A stretch of DNA of 64,000 bases from Endomychus coccineus (lineage: Eukaryota; Arthropoda; Insecta; Coleoptera; Endomychidae). The translations under genes were made by a program, and so were the position numbers. The first letter of the stretch is position 1, and every line of letters starts with the position of its first letter. The notes beneath the pieces were generated by a model that was not told where the DNA came from, did not search any database, and worked only from the letters and a program-made list of their open reading frames with translations. Location: NCBI GenBank assembly GCA_958510875.1, contig OY294068.1:174933411-174997410 (forward strand). Reading direction: 5' to 3'. This document shows, piece by piece, positions 50,931-63,350 of the stretch.

Positions 50931-52667
50931 CTGGTGTTAACTCAAGCGCACCTTCCTTGAGAGAACGACAGGTGGAATCCCGTTTAGGTTAGTAGGTTAT
51001 CTGTAAGTTAGCTCCGATTTGTATCCGTAGACGCTTGTTTGTAAACTGGTTTTTGTTTTCATTAAAACATCGATTATCGAAACAGAAGTTTTCTGAATCG
51101 ATTATTAGAGCTTTGAATTTAATCGATCTATTTGGTGAAAATCGGCACATTTAATTTGAATTGTGAGATAAAACCAATCGAATGTATACTTCCAATTCAA
51201 TATACAGTAACATCTCCTCAATCTCAGATTCCAGAAAAGTGTACCATAGATTAATAAAATAACTTTTATGAATTCCACCCAAAATTGAGTTTTCTTATTG
51301 ACACTGAATCTTGTGAATTCTGTGACTATACGGAATAATAATTTGGAGCAGTACCTACTTCTCTTTCTCTATTTTCACACCTAACAAGCGACGTGTATGA
51401 ATTATGACTGTAGGGTTGATAACAAGAAAGTAAATTTTGAGATTTTGTTTTCTGTTAACAGATTAAGAGAGTCTCAATAATTTGGTTCAGGTTCGTTTCT
51501 GCTAAATTGGATGATATTTTGGCGATTTCACGAAAGGTTCTATATGTTAGAAACTTAAGACCAAATAATTTAATTTCATAATTATTCATAGCGTTATTTT
51601 ACTAATGATTACCCTTCATTATCCAGTTTAACAGCAGAAACATATCTTTAAATTTATTAGCAAGCAAAAAAATATCCAGGTGCACTTACATATCGATAAT
51701 TCAGCCCTGCAACAAACTTCCTAATTAAATGTTTTTCCACTGGATAATAACACTACACATATAAAAACCTTTCTGAATAATATAAGAAATTTTAATCTTT
51801 TGAACAGATTTATTTTCTAGCGTCACCTCCGTCCTCCGTTGTTTTTGAGCTTTCTCTATGAGCGTTTGTAGGAACAATATATAGTACATAGAATAATCCA
51901 ACAATGGTGAAATAACAAGACGCTATAACGCAAAAGTTGTACCTCCCACCCGTGTATATGCATTTTAACAATCAAATTTGTGTTGTAGTATAATTTTTTG
52001 CCAAAAATTGGGCAATCGTCTGAAATTGGAAAAAAAAAATGTTAGCACCTCCATCAACTTGTAGTTTTTATGTAAAAGAAAAGCTTGTGTGAGTGCAAAC
52101 ATTTTCTTTCATGTTTAACCCCACCCAAGTCATTAAAATCGCAGTTATTCTCCAAAAATTAGGTATTTTCAGCCCAAAATGAACAAAAAAATCATGTTGG
52201 TCACACATTTGAATGATCAAAATATTTATCATATTATCTCCCCTCCCAGGGTTTCAACATGAAAGAAAATGTTGGCACTTACACAAGCTTTTTTTTTTCA
52301 TAAAAACTACAACTTGATGGAGGTGCCAAGATTTTTTTCCAATTTCACACGATTTGGCCAATTTTTGGCAAAAAGACCAAAATATGGCCAAAATTCTTGA
52401 AAATGGACAAAATGTATGGTTTTCGAGAATGAGCATTGATAACAAACATTTTCCGCCTGGTCAGAAAGTGTTAATACCACGTTCCAATTTTGTTCATAAC
52501 TATTGACGACGTTTCTCTTCTCGAAGCATTATAGGTGGCACTAAAAGCAAAAATGGATCAAGTGAACCGTGAAATTTCTTACCTAAATAACGTGTTAAAA
52601 CGTATAATAGTCCGAATTTGCACAAAATCTTGAAGATGACAATAATTTAAGAGAGAATATTATTTAT
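50931..52667. other. Intergenic DNA with an imperfect inverted repeat
   Basis: Around 52020-52120 and 52250-52345 the phrases 'GGCACTTACACAAGC' and 'CTACAACTTGATGGAGGTGCC' recur as near inverse complements, suggesting a small foldback element of about 330 bp. No gene seen. Confidence 0.45.
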
Positions 52668-53270
52668 ATTATGTGTGGGGAATATTATTTATATCATGTG
52701 TGGGGAATATTATTGTTGTTGGGTGGCCAAGTGTGGGGAATATTATTTTTGTTGTTCTGGCTATGTATGAGGAATATTATTATTGTTGGGTGGCCATGTG
52801 TGGGGAATGTTATTGTTGTTGAGTGGCCATGTGTGGAGAATATTATTTTTGTTGAGTGGCCATGTGTAGGGAATATTATTTTTGATGTTGTGCGTCATGT
52901 ATGAGGAATATTATTATTGTTGGGTGGCCATGTGTGGGGACTGTTATTTATATTATGTGTGGGGAATATTATTGTTGTTGGGTAGCCATGTGTGGGGAAT
53001 ATGATTTTTGTTGTTGTGGCCATGTATGAGGAATATTATTATTTTTGGGTGGTCATGTGTGGGGAATTTTTATTTTTGTGGTGGCCATGTATGAGGAATA
53101 TTATTATTGTTGGGTGGGCCATGTGTGGGGAATATTATTTCATATTATGTGTGGGGAATATTATTGTTGTTGGGTGGCCGTGTGTGGGGAATATTATTTT
53201 TGCTGTTGTGGCCATATATGAGGAATATTATTATTGTTGGGTGGCCATGTGTGGGGAATATTTCTGAAGT
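52668..53270 (+). repeat. Minisatellite of ~33-bp units
   Basis: About 18 degenerate copies built on GTGTGGGGAATATTATT and GTTGGGTGGCCAT, with a second variant GTATGAGGAATATTATTA alternating. Because 33 is a multiple of 3, the array is open in several frames and yields artificial reading frames; it is not a gene. Confidence 0.85.
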
Positions 53271-56200
53271 GAGAGTTTCAAATAAACATATGTTGAACGG
53301 AATAATGGGATAGGGACGTAACTAAAACAAAATATTTTGCAATTAATTTATTCAAAAACCAATAATATAACTTACAAATTAAAAACAACTTCAGTACAAT
53401 TTAAATAAAAAACAGTTCCAAAAATAGGAGCTTGCTTTGAGCCCTTGCAACCCTGAATAACCATTTTTTTTTAAACATAAAACCAATTTGTGTGCAAGAG
53501 AATTACAGATCGTACTTTGTTTAATAAGATGTGGTTCAGATGATATTCTATTAGAACAGACTTAGAAAGAACTGCACAAATAAAAGTATAATACATATAT
53601 AATAAAATCAAAAAGTTGCGCGGGGGGTATATACCCCATATATGTATATGAATTAAAAATATAGAAAGCAAAGTTGCAACTTAAAACGGACTATGTGAAC
53701 CTTTGCAGTTTCCTTGGTGAAGTTATAAAGCTATATAGCTATATTTTAAATAAAAGGTAATTTAAAAGATAGAATTTAAAATAATAAAATAACGGTAAGC
53801 ATTATTTTCAATTGCAACTAAATTCCTATTCATTAATCATATTTCATCCAATGAAATCAATTCATTTTTAATTATCAAAAAATGCATTTGACTTAAGCAT
53901 GCATATTGGACATATTAATAGAAATATAGTTTTGTTAAGAATATTATGTTATTTGAAGCACCTCCCCTGCTTCAATTGATCTAAATTAATATACTATTCT
54001 GTAAAATGTAAATAATTTTTGATAGGAACAAGATAATTTTATTATTAAAATTGTAGATCTTAAGTTAAAAATTAGATAATTAATTGTTATGAATGTGATC
54101 AGACATGAATTAGTTCATTTTCAATTTAAAATGTGTAGTGGTAGAAAAAAAAATAGGTTTTTATTTATTAACTACCCTCAATATTTTAAATATTGACAAC
54201 ACTTCTTTCTATCTACGTTTTGGAAAAGGTTGAGAAAATAAAACATGAATTTGAATCAATTATTGTTAAGCTAAGGAAGAGACATAAAAAATTTTCAAAC
54301 ACGCGACAAAGTACTACTGCCGTTTTAAAATTAAAAACAACTTTCAATCTCAAGAAGTAACAAATTTAGAAATAAATAAATATTAATTCAGAAGACTAAT
54401 AAAATTTAAAAGAATATTACTAATATTTTTTAATCTGAAAATATCATTTAATTAATTTTCATATTAATAACTTGATATTTAATTTTAGAAAAATAACAAT
54501 TGACATATTAAGCGAAATTATTTCAAGGTTTCATTTGATGACTACCATTTTTAAGTTTAGAAACATATTTCAAGTAACGAATAATCCATTTTTATTACAA
54601 GAAGATATTAAATTTATAGCACTTATACTAATATTACAAATTAAATTCGAATTTTACAGATTCTCAAATCAAGATAATAAGAAATCTACTTTTCAACTTG
54701 AAAAATGGAATTTTTTGATTATTTCCGAAAAATTAAATTGCATCAAATCAGCATGTAACTGAAACAAATTGAAAAATACAACGCCCAAAATAAGAGAACA
54801 AATTTGACATAATTTTTGAATAAGGATTAGGTTTTTGCAAGATAGATGGAAAACAACTTAGGTTCACACAGTTCTGCTTAAAACTGGTTTTGAATTTTAC
54901 AATATCGAAGGGTTACAGAGCAACAAGAGTTTATAATATAGGTACACAGAGATGGCAGAGCCATAAGATTACTTACAAGTGATTGTTACAGAAGATTTAA
55001 ATCTCGGCAGAGTGTACTAGACTTGCCAGTTCCATTCAGCTTTCTTGATTTGTGCTTGATTTATTACAAATCGGTACACTCTGCAAAGACGTGCACATCA
55101 AAAATAGTTCTATCAAAAAACATCTTAAATGCCACAGCTCAACTGCTTATTATTTCAGAGGCAGGTAACAACAATCAAACAGCACGAAGATCTCAACATC
55201 TATAATAAAAATGTAATAATTAATAAAAAGCTGGGCGCCCGATGGGTCGTACCTCCGTGTGGGACAACCCATCTCTCAAGATTCGAGTCTCCTCTAAAGT
55301 AAACATTCAGATAATATCAGGTTTCTATGTGCCTAGCAGAATATAGAGCATAGCAATATATTTAATATATTATTGTTAGTATATCTTACTTTACTAAAAA
55401 AATCTTTGGAAAGAGATAACAATTAATATTATTTCGAAAATGTATACATTTCTTAATTCGTTCAATATGACAGGACTAAGACACAGTGAATTTATTCGTT
55501 AGTTATTAAAAGGTTCCATACAAAACAACATCAGTTATAATTCACCATCACTGTACATTTAATGAAAGCAGCTAGTGATAGGCATTATTTTATTAGAGCG
55601 AGAATAAAGTGGTAGCACTTTTGTTTTTCAATTCTAACCTCAAACTAGCGGTAAATTCATTGTACATTACGAAACAATTGATGGATTTGTTACACATGGG
55701 AAAATGTTTTTTAAAGTGGGGTTATGTATACTTCGTTATTATATTTCTACGAAAATAATAAATCTAATTTTGATTAGAGGTCACATTTAATGTTTAATGG
55801 AAAGTAGTATACCGAATTTGTTTATAAACATTATTTTTCCCCAGAGAACTACGGCAAAATTATTATTTAGGAAAAAAGGAGAAATAATTCTACTAAAAGT
55901 GTAACTAGTTTCAAATCGATTTCTATGTTTGAAGCTCTTCTTCAGGAAGTTTGTACAATAAAGTACATAAAAAAGTATAAAAAACGGACAAATACTGATA
56001 TTTTGGTAAAATATTTTATAAATACCCTCAATAATTATATTTATCCTTGAAATAAATTTTCGGCCCATTCTATAATTTTTTAAACAAACAAGCATTTTCT
56101 GAAATCAATGATTTCAGAAAGGATTAATTACACCATGGAAGTATTTTGATTTTTCTACAAATATTAACTGGCATTATAAAAATCACAAAGTAGCAATTTT

Positions 56201-57604
56201 ATATAAACATCTGCAAATGTAAAATAGTTTAAAAAATAATAAATTTCTTATTACTATACATGCATACACCATATTTTGTGTGTTCTTATAAAATTGCAAC
56301 AAAAAAATACATCTTATATCTGCAGTTAATATTCGTTTTTTTTTAATTTGAGGTCGACAGAAAAGTGATGCTACCAGAGGTGTTATTATAACATGTGTTG
56401 TTCTTGGAGATATATAATATATGTATGTATATTAAATATTTAGAATACATCCAAAACAAGAATATATTTGGTGTTAACAAAAACTTATATGTCTAGCATA
56501 AGACATACAAGTCGGAGTTATTTGGGATGTTTCAAAAATGTGATATGTTATCCATCCATACTAAACATTTGTACTTTTAATGACTATGAAGGTGTTAGAA
56601 CGTAGTAATCTTGGGAAGAAAATCGGAAATCGTCTAATCTAAAATTCCCCCAAGTAAACTTTAAAATTAATATGTTCAAAAATTTTAAAAGGGAATCGAA
56701 AAACAGCTCACAACCATGTTACTTACACGTTTATGGTCTAAATATGATGATTGTTCAGAGCCAATCGGGGGCACTACAGTACATTGACAGTTATATTAAG
56801 TATCAATCGGCAAAAATGTTAAAGCAAATACACAAGAAAAAAGGCGTAGCAAACTAAAAAACCGTTTCTACGATAATCATATTTTCTTCTGCATTTGCCA
56901 AGTAGTCCCTTTAACAAGCTTTCACTTAAACCTAACGTACCCTAATGCAACTGAAAAAAATAATACAAAACAAATATACATTCTTTGCAGTACCTGTAAA
57001 CTGCACATGGAATGATTGAATTCCTCACTCCAATACTGACTGGAAATACTTATTGCTAGTGAATATTGGTGAGATATTATAGATACTCAACCTAAAAACT
57101 GAGAATATACTTCAGCTTCTTTAATAGTCATGTATAAATATTATGGCAAAATTACTGGTATACGAGTATCTAAAAAACACTTGGTACATACACTAAGACT
57201 TGCGATTGTAAAAATCATCGAAAAATCTATCACATTGATAATATATTGAATTCCAATTTAGAGAACAAAATTTTGATATAACTCATGTTCCACTTTTCCT
57301 CAAAGATCGCAGTTTTCAATCAATATTCCGATCGATATCGCTGAGAAAAAATTAAACTATGCTTTATATTTAATAAATGTGAGCAAATGCCTTGTACAGT
57401 ATCACTATAATAACCGATAATCTACTTTATCAAAATGTGAAATCGATCAAACTACTTTAGGTGTTAAATTCAATCTGACACAAAACTATTCGAGACAACA
57501 CAGCAACACATACATTTTATTGTAGTTATTATTATTTTATGTATATATGGAGACATAAACATCTCCTGAAATTTAGATTCCCTAAAACGTAAAAAATCAA
57601 TATA
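53271..57604. other. AT-rich intergenic DNA, no gene seen
   Basis: Very AT-rich with short unrecognised frames (54472-54762 plus, 55787-56095 minus). GGGCGCCC and a box B-like GATTCGAGTC at about 55230-55300 could belong to a tRNA-derived SINE, but no full tRNA-like fold was found. Confidence 0.4.
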
Positions 57605-58349
57605 CCGGGTGTCCCAGTATACATGTTCCAATGGATTATCTCAGTCATTTCAAAAGATAAAAATTTGAAAATTTTATGATCTCCAATTCGTTCAAGGAAC
57701 CTTTAACTGAGAAAAACAAAAATTGAAAGTCACTTCCGGTTTGACCGGAAGTGACTGACTTTTTTATTTCAAATAGCACCCTGTATATTTTTTACAATTT
57801 TTGATTTTTACTCAAAATTATCTTTCCATCGATGTATCACTATCAAAGTTACAAACAAATGTATTCAAATGTTTCCATGGCACACTAAGATTTTCATTTA
57901 AGAATTATTAATTCTTCCAGTTCTACTGCAATTCTAATAATTTGAAATTTGACGTTCTCTTCATCATCTCGAATGCAAAATTGTACATGAATTATCAATT
58001 ATTATTGAAGTCAAAATCAAGATTACACAAAATATCGTAGCCTACTGCAATTCTTTCAATTTGAAATATCCATTGTCGTTTTGTCCATCAAATCAAATGT
58101 AAAATACGTAGAGTGATACATCGTTGGAAAGATAATTTTGAGTAGAAATAAAAAATTGCAAAAAATATACAGGGTGCTATTTGAAATAAAAAAGTCAAAG
58201 TCACTTCCGGTCAAACCGGAAGTGACTTTCAATTTTTGTTTTTCTCAGTTAAAAGTTCCTTGAACGAATTGGAGATCATAAAATTTTCAAATTTTTATCT
58301 TTTAAATGACTGAGATAATCCATTGGAACATGTATACTGGGACACCCGG
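57605..58349. mobile_element. 745-bp MITE with ~245-bp TIRs, TA target duplication
   Basis: The ends read CCGGGTGTCCCAGTATACAT and its complement, flanked by TA at 57603-57604 and 58350-58351. The arms are nearly identical. Each arm contains a perfect 12-bp hairpin, GTCACTTCCGGT with ACCGGAAGTGAC, at 57729-57755 and 58200-58226. No open frame. Confidence 0.9.
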
Positions 58350-58842
58350 TATATTCAACTTTTTTGACTAAATGAGATAAAAGCGTAAAAAAATTGTACT
58401 TTATATTTAGACCAATAAAAAAGATTAGTAATCAAGTTCTATCTTGAAGAAACATGTCAATAAATATCAACTCATTATGTGGTGTGCTTAATAAGCAGTG
58501 AAGTTATCAAGTTAATATAGTAAATCTGACTCGCCTCCATGTTTATTGTTTTCTACAAATCATCAATATTTGCTTTATTAATTTTCAAATTTGATATGAT
58601 AATGAAAATTTAATGAGAATTAAATAGAGCGCCAATTTTAGCAATTATAAACAATTCAAGAAAATAAAATGTTTTCATCGTCAATTGATGTCGATAAAAT
58701 ATATATTAGATTCAGAAAAAGTTCGCTACTATCGTAACACCTGACATGAATACCGTGCTTTTACTTACAATTCTGCAATTAGTATGACTACTTCGCAGAG
58801 AACTCGGGAAATAGTCCACATTAACACTTTGTTTTATATTTT

Positions 58843-58886
58843 CGTCTTTACGTACGTTTCGGTCTCGCGACCATCATCAGAAGACT
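58843..58886 (-). ncRNA. Type I hammerhead ribozyme, complete core
   Basis: On the minus strand: AGTCTT, CTGATGA, T, GGTC-GCGA-GACC, GAAAC, palindromic GTAC, GTA, then AAGACG, pairing with AGTCTT over five bases. All catalytic positions match the copy at 19457-19500. The helix II loop differs but stays a GNRA tetraloop (GCGA against GTGA), which supports a selected fold at the time of amplification. Confidence 0.78.
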
Positions 58887-59125
58887 TATTTATTATGTCT
58901 AAAACCGGATTTCTTAAAACTAATTATATTAGCACAAAGCGTCCATATCGCACCAATTTCAGTTAAAAATGCTCACGTCGCCGAAACGAACAGAATCACG
59001 AATAAACGAAATTGTACCACAATTTCTGTTCGTTTCGGCGACGTGGGCATTTTTAATTGAAATTGGTGCGATATGGACGCTTTGTGCTAATATAATTAGT
59101 TTCAAGAAATCCCGTTTTGGAAATA

Positions 59126-59169
59126 AGTCTTCTGATGATGGTCGTAAGGCCGAAACTTACGCAAAGATG
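59126..59169 (+). ncRNA. Hammerhead ribozyme motif, partly decayed
   Basis: AGTCTT, CTGATGA, T, GGTC-GTAA-GGCC (still paired, GNRA loop), GAAAC, TTAC, GCA, AAGATG. The cleavage triplet GTA has become GCA and the palindromic loop is lost, so cleavage is unlikely. Confidence 0.65.
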
Positions 59170-59953
59170 AAAATATAAAACAAAGTGTTAAAGTGACCTA
59201 TTTCCCGAGAATTTTATATATAATTCATACCTGGGTCAAGAATCTTTATTATTCGCAGAGAACGCAAAGTTGTTTTCAATAATGTACCCACCACTTCAAG
59301 GAAATGAAGTAACAAACATTTCATAGCCAGAACAATCAAAAAGTAGAACGATTAAATTTGAAAACGCAATAAATTAATAAAACAAACAGTGGTTATTTGT
59401 TGATTACTAATTGAAAAATAAAGCGATATGAGGGTGACATATCTAGAAATCTGAATTTAATATGATTTATTCCACATAAAAATATCTTGAATAAATTTTG
59501 CAAGCAATAGAAATTATTAATGTATATCAAAGGTTTAAGATTTCAAAAGTAATATACGATGACATCTGCCATAGCTGGGACGTCATAGACTTTTTCTAAT
59601 TATCAGCATGGTGATAATTTTTTGAAAAAACTGCCATTGACATTTCTTTAAACAGCAAAATAGGTTGTATGATACATTTATTGGAGGGTCATTTTATTCA
59701 ATTTTAATGCCAAATTGAATGAATTACTTGACCGACCCATGTTTCAATCCTTTTATATGACTAGAAATTTTCTAGTTGCTGTGCAGAATCTCACTCATTT
59801 TTAAGAGTATATTCATTAGGGTACCCCGAAAATTTTTTTAAATGCTGGCTACCCCCTAAAATTGAAGTTTAGTGGAAACAAATATTTCTGTGGTATTTTA
59901 AAATTTTTTGGACAAGATATAGAGGGCGTTTGAAAATGCCGTTTTTTCGTGTT

Positions 59954-60633
59954 TTTTTGCATTCGACGCTGGTACAACCCATTAGAACGTATCAAAAATT
60001 CCTATATTTGGATATGTGGTGCCCAAATAGATACTCTTTCAAGAACTTTAATCGTTGACCACTTATTTGAAGCCCTTCGTTCAAAAAAACGCGATTAAAA
60101 TCGTTATTTTTGCATTTTTTTCATTTAATTAAGTTATAATTGGTAATTTTTGTTCACAACTGGTATAAAAAAATTTGTCTATCATTTTTTTTGCTAAGAA
60201 TATCAAAAAAAAAGACAAAATTTAAGAAATAAATAAATTTCTATTATTTTAACGAAATAATAAATAAAACCCATTTTTTTTACTATCACTGATATTTAAT
60301 ATAATCGTTACTATAGTTTCAACACTAAACGTGTCATCTCAAACTATAGTAACGATTATATTAAATATCAGATATCAGTGATAGTAAAACATGATAAAAG
60401 AATTTTTTTATACTAGTTGTGAACAAGAAATTATCAATTATAACTTAATTAAGTGAAAAAAATGCAAAAATATCGATTTTAACCGCGTTTTTCTGAACGA
60501 AGGGCTCTAAATAAGTGGTCAACAATTAAAGTTCTTGAAAGAGTATCTACCTGGGCACCACATATTCAAATATAGGAATTTTTGATACGTTCTAATGGGT
60601 TGTACCAGCGTCGAATGCAAAAAAACATATTTA
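59954..60633. mobile_element. Palindromic element with inner hairpin
   Basis: The outer arms, about 59954-60175 and 60405-60633, are inverted complements (for example TTGCATTCGACGCTGGTACA). The inner arms 60281-60319 and 60341-60387 are nearly perfect. No open frame. Confidence 0.8.
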
Positions 60634-63350
60634 AATTTTTTTAACGAGTCAGTTCTGACACAAAGATATCACTGCAAAAAAAAACATAATGAACGCGACC
60701 AAACGTTTTGGTGGAAATATTCAAAGAAGTCGGTATTTTCGATTGTACCCAGTGTCGCGGAAACCTTCGACTAGCTCTAGAGTGTAGGAATGGAAATTGA
60801 AATGTAATAAATTGTACGTCGAAACGTCATCAATGTACATAGTCAATTTCTGGTTGATTGCGATTATTATGGCGGACAATCTAACTTGGAATGCAAACTA
60901 CAGGACTCCGCTAGAATTGTGAAAGTTTTCGCGGTTTTGGAGTACCCAAAATGTGATAGTAAAAATGGAATTTACTTTTTAAACAGTAGGCAGTATCTTT
61001 AGCGATGCCGAAAAAAATTGACAACTATTTTAGTTAGGTGAAGCCAAAGCTTATAAATGTATACACAAATCTATAGATTGCAATTTGAATTTATCCTCGA
61101 TATCCGTCTACATGAAGGTCTTGTTCATTACACAGCCTGTATACTAATTGTCATGCCTCAACAGCATTATTCGATTTTCTAAAATACAAAACTGTTCGAA
61201 GTCCTCAACTCCAACTTACATATTAGAAATTAACCAAAACTACAGTGTTGCTTTGTTGGTACCTCAAATTCAGATATTGAAATGTATCTCATCTAAAGTC
61301 GAATCGATCTTTGGGAAAAACGATCATAAAACTACCTATATAAGTATGAAAATTTATCGAATAATTTGTTAAATCGTGAGATTATTGACATCACATAGAA
61401 TTTTGAAGAACAAAATCCGTATGAAAGAACTGTCTGTTGGGTTGTATTTCTCTACACCTTGAGATGCCCTAAAACTAGCAAAAGAAACCGATTTGCGTTG
61501 GTAGGCTCTTAAAAACACTATATACAAGTTAAATAAAAATATATCTCTGTAAAAATAAACATCCAACAATTTTAGTATAAAAATTATTTCAACATTTTAA
61601 ACTTCAAAAATTAATACTAACTATAAATTAAATATTTACAGATTAAAATTGCATTTTACAAAAAAATAGCTGTTTTCCTGAAAACAGACAGCTCTTTGAA
61701 TCGGATGATAATTAGTGTATAAGATACAACTATTTTTAAATACATAAACAATCTGCCTTAAAATCGATTTTTTTGTATTTTTCTTATATATTTATATACA
61801 TATAATTTTAAAAACCACTTGTGGGCAAACGCGATCCGCTGAAAAACAAGCGGATAAACGCGAAGCGCACAAAATAACAACAAGAGACTAAGGTCACAAC
61901 TTATCCTGAAGATACTATTATCACAGGCATGGTTTACCGACGGGACCAAAGCTGGTGCCCGACAGAGAGTTTCACAAGAACGCACTCATACTCGCATATG
62001 TGGAATTTAGCGGCAACTTTTAGTTAGATTGTAACGGAATTCACAAAGCTCTCATCTGTTTCCGGGGTTCAGTCAGCTTGAATTAAACAACCTTCAATTT
62101 CACGATATAGCTAACCTTTTCAAACCAAATTCAATTCTTGCAAAGCGTGGATAATTTTAGATACTATTTGTTCTAAGAATGTGCAAGAAAAACTTTCAAC
62201 TTGCGGCGAATTTGAAATTGAATTGATTCCTACATGGATTGAAACCTTCGTCTTCTCATAGTCCAACAGTTCTTTCTACTCCAAATGTCATCAATTTTGG
62301 TTATGAAAAACAACAAATTTTTCTAAGAAAAATGTACATACACAAAAAAATTAAAAAAAATTCTATTTGCAATCTAAAAACGATTAAATTTTGAAAAATT
62401 ATGTTTCATTGGCGTATGACAATCTGAATTATGTTTTTAAGAAGTTACAATTGACTAATTCTTTTATGACTGAAAGATCATTATAAAATACTAGGCACTA
62501 TTCTACTGTTGAATTGGCAAGAACTTCGTTTTTTGAAATTCGATAACGAAAAGTAACATGTAAATTACAAAATAATGGATGAAATAAAAATTACTAGATT
62601 TAATATAATTCTATATAGAAATAAAATTATTATAAAACAAAACGAAATAATTAAGTGGACTGAAACGAATATATGTAATTTAATGTGATTAAAATATTCT
62701 GAATTACAAGCAAAAGTCGCTCTTTCGAGTAAAATTATTTATCAAAAAAACTTGCAAAAATAAGCAAATAAAAATATTCTTTAAAATGTATCTCGAAATA
62801 TTGTACTTTTTGATGATAAAAATTTCTGATAGTATGTTCATCTATGGATATTAAGAAAATAGAACTGTTAGCATCAATGTTGTTATTAAAATATTCAAAT
62901 AAATTCATATCTTTCATCTTAATTATCGGCGTTGAGCTTAGGAACAGTTATTGCCTCATTAGTTCCCTACAATTATTGCTATTATTGATTATTGGTTCAA
63001 AGATTTTAGTACCCATACACTAAAAAATGCCTGTGCAATCTATAGTATAGATGCTTTTGGATGTTGGGGATAGATTTTAGTCATTTACGGCAGATCCCAG
63101 GACCTATTGATGATGGTGTCGATAAACAAGATGTCAAAATACTAGGAACTTATTTCTCACCCGTTTGGAAATTTGTACAGGTTACCATTGCATACACTTG
63201 GAACACCAATTTACAACAAAAATGATGCCAGTTCCAAAATAAGTGTTGTTAATATAGGTGCGCCCAGAGAGTGAAAATTTTGTATGAATATTCTAATAAA
63301 AATAATTGATTGTATCGAAGATTTTATGTCACTATGAAATATTGCACTTT
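60634..63350. other. AT-rich intergenic DNA, no gene seen
   Basis: At about 61927-61960 the plus strand can read 'WFTDGTKAG', recalling the start of a LINE RNase H domain, but the match is too short to call. Nothing else was recognised. Confidence 0.4.

Larger units (their letters stand above)
58795..59222. mobile_element. Inverted pair of hammerhead-bearing repeat units
   Basis: Two units related to 19340-19552 stand in opposite orientation: 58795-58996 on the minus strand and 59016-59222 on the plus strand, separated by about 20 bp. Each ends inward with CTGTTCGTTTCGGCGACGT. Each carries a hammerhead motif. Inverted pairs are a known arrangement of Penelope-type ends. Confidence 0.7.

Noticed and set aside
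52671..53313. Cys/Trp/Tyr-rich repeat proteins
   Set aside because: Translation of a 33-bp minisatellite.
55230..55310. Possible tRNA gene or tRNA-derived SINE (GGGCGCCC and GATTCGAGTC)
   Set aside because: No cloverleaf could be drawn and the box A part is poor.
55914..55960. CCTGAAGAAGAGCTTC...GAAAC on the minus strand, possible hammerhead or Penelope end
   Set aside because: The AGAGCTTC palindrome does not give a helix II adjoining the core and no helix I partner was found.
55787..56095. 102-codon minus-strand hydrophobic frame
   Set aside because: AT-rich composition explains the Phe/Ile/Asn content; no conserved motif.
61920..61970. WFTDGTKAG reading, possible LINE RNase H
   Set aside because: Only about nine residues fit and neighbouring RNase H motifs are absent.
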